The position numbers and the translations under genes are program-made. Below, in pieces: positions 6,909-7,709 of a stretch of 7,709 bases of DNA. Origin of the DNA: Acidobacteriota bacterium (GTDB taxonomy: Bacteria > Acidobacteriota > Terriglobia > Versatilivoradales > Versatilivoraceae); NCBI GenBank assembly GCA_026706225.1, contig JAPOZE010000629.1, positions 1 to 7,709 on the forward strand. The letters are read 5' to 3'. The notes beneath the pieces were generated by a model, which searched no databases, was not told where the DNA came from, and was given only the letters and a program-made list of their open reading frames with translations. Position 1 is the stretch's first letter; each line of letters begins with the position of its first letter.

Positions 6909-7628
6909 TCACGCGCCTCCGAAGGGGCTCCGGCGCAGGGCCTCCTGGATGATGGCTTCCGGCACTTCGTACTTGCTGACGGCCATGTTTCCCTGGTAGC
7001 CCACATCCCGGATGCCGATGGGGCTGGTGTAGAAGGCGTCGACGGTCATTTTGCGCAGCCATTCGAAGAACCGGACTCCGGGCGCAAGATCCGAGACGGG
7101 CTGGATGCGGTAGTCGCTGAATCCCTGGTAGTCCTCGGAGGCCCCGTACCGGGTGGCCCGGGCTCCCTCCACCTTCTCCGGATCCCCCTCCTCGACCAGG
7201 CGATCCAGCAGGGAGGTCTGCTGCGCCTCGGTGGCCTCCAGGAAGGAAGCGCCGTGCTGCTGGCGCATCTGCGCGTCCAGCCAGAGCAGTCCTCCGGTGT
7301 AGATATCCGCCAGTTCCCGATTCTGGCTGCAGAGCAGGTCGATGAACTCGGGAGCGCCGGCCTCGACGGCGCTTCCCGAATGCTCGTCGGCCGGAATGAT
7401 CAGTTCGGCCAGCCGCCGGATGGTCCGGTATTCGTGGGGTTTGAACAACTTGGGCCGGTAGGCGCCGGTCCTTTCCTTCTCTTCGCCAGCCGCTCGATGC
7501 ACCTGCTCCCCCCAGGCGAACTCGAAGGGAGCGGCCCCGGTGGCCGTCAGGGCCAGGGCGATCCTCTCCAGCACCTGGCGCCGGGTCAACGGGTGCCGGA
7601 TCTCCGCTTTCGGAGGGTCACTAGACAT
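6909..7628 (-). CDS. Gluconate 2-dehydrogenase subunit 3-like protein, Tat-exported
   Basis: Small partner subunit of membrane-bound or periplasmic GMC-type sugar or alcohol dehydrogenases. In known complexes it accompanies the flavin subunit and often provides the Tat signal for both. Seen in 239 residues: a twin-arginine leader LTRRQVLERIALALTA (14-29) followed by GAAP; the family block LIIPADEHSGSAVEAGAPEFID (76-97), where Pro-Ala-Asp and Gly-Ala-Pro are typical; and a C-terminal block FFEWLRKMT then FYTSPIGIRDVGYQGN (187-214). The ATG at 7628 lies inside the end of the GMC gene (8-base overlap), with AGGAAGG just upstream at 7638-7632, so translation is very likely coupled. It contains no visible haem c motif (CxxCH). 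The substrate of the complex is unknown; gluconate is only the name-giving example. The gap to the aminotransferase gene is 68 bases, so a common transcript is possible. Confidence 0.88.
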   Translation of the reverse strand: MSSDPPKAEIRHPLTRRQVLERIALALTATGAAPFEFAWGEQVHRAAGEEKERTGAYRPKLFKPHEYRTIRRLAELIIPADEHSGSAVEAGAPEFIDLLCSQNRELADIYTGGLLWLDAQMRQQHGASFLEATEAQQTSLLDRLVEEGDPEKVEGARATRYGASEDYQGFSDYRIQPVSDLAPGVRFFEWLRKMTVDAFYTSPIGIRDVGYQGNMAVSKYEVPEAIIQEALRRSPFGGA

Positions 7629-7709
7629 TTCCCTTCCTCATCTCCTCGGCCAGGTAGTCGGAGGCTCTCCAGGCCAGGGCGTTGATGGTGAGGGTGGGGT
7701 TCTTGTCTG
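7621..7709 (-). CDS. GMC family oxidoreductase, C-terminal end only (5' part off the window)
   Basis: The last 28 codons of a gene entering from the right edge, ending in TAG at 7623-7621. The peptide begins DKNPTLTINALAWRASDYL and ends EEMRKGNV. The NPTLTI.ALAWR segment is the conserved C-terminal piece of GMC flavoprotein oxidoreductases, where the Asn of NPT is the second catalytic residue. Together with the overlapping subunit 3 gene this identifies a two-subunit FAD dehydrogenase. Most of the enzyme, including the FAD-binding N-terminus, is outside the window, so substrate and export signal cannot be judged. Confidence 0.85.
   Translation of the reverse strand, partial: DKNPTLTINALAWRASDYLAEEMRKGNV

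Noticed and set aside
5422..6999. Long plus-strand frame (525 codons) across lhgO and the aminotransferase
   Set aside because: It is antisense to two genes with intact family motifs. Its product is rich in Gly/His/Asp/Arg without recognisable domains, as expected for a GC-rich shadow frame.
6852..7685. Plus-strand 277-codon frame over the subunit 3 gene
   Set aside because: It is antisense to a gene with clear subunit 3 motifs and a Tat leader. No ribosome site or domain supports it.
1..7709. Search for tRNA, rRNA, CRISPR repeats, insertion sequences or attachment sites
   Set aside because: Nothing with the required repeats, cloverleaf or terminal inverted repeats was seen. Nearly all of the window is coding, and the only gap over 100 bases is 565-824.

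Overview
This is a GC-rich bacterial chromosomal segment with no mobile element, RNA gene or CRISPR. The best guess for the host is a member of the Acidobacteriota. The secreted coiled-coil protein at 825-1724 starts its mature part with a motif (TLAEVARSERSRR, then VVYTNE) and ends with ALPGWFR. I associate both with a protein family common in that phylum. The GMC oxidoreductase / Tat-targeted subunit 3 pair at the right edge also fits. This assignment is an inference from recalled family patterns, not from a search.

Layout: (1) 1-564, minus strand: the N-terminal 188 residues of a MoxR/CbbQ-type AAA+ ATPase running off the left edge. (2) 565-824: a divergent intergenic region holding a striking 28-bp dyad at 599-626, in which each strand carries a perfect extended -10 element (TGnTATAAT) facing the other. 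(3) 825-4278, plus strand: a secreted coiled-coil protein of unknown function followed after 37 bases by a complete class A penicillin-binding protein of PBP1B type, with a UB2H-like region, glycosyltransferase and transpeptidase. This looks like a two-gene cell-wall unit. (4) 4275-7709, minus strand, convergent with the PBP gene and sharing its CTAG stop tetranucleotide. In transcription order it holds the last residues of a GMC oxidoreductase (partial), a gluconate 2-dehydrogenase subunit 3-like Tat protein overlapping it by 8 bases, a 68-base gap with a hairpin, a class III PLP aminotransferase, and 4 bases later an L-2-hydroxyglutarate oxidase (lhgO).

Working picture: the rightward genes concern peptidoglycan assembly at the inner membrane and periplasm. 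The leftward cluster is oxidative catabolism: a periplasmic flavin dehydrogenase pair, then a cytosolic aminotransferase and a flavoenzyme that returns L-2-hydroxyglutarate to 2-oxoglutarate. The tight aminotransferase-lhgO coupling recalls the enterobacterial csiD-lhgO-gabDT arrangement, but csiD and gabD are absent here and the aminotransferase substrate is not identifiable. I found no clearly new system. The most interesting items are the face-to-face promoter dyad, the internally duplicated coiled-coil protein next to the PBP gene, and the aminotransferase-lhgO pair.
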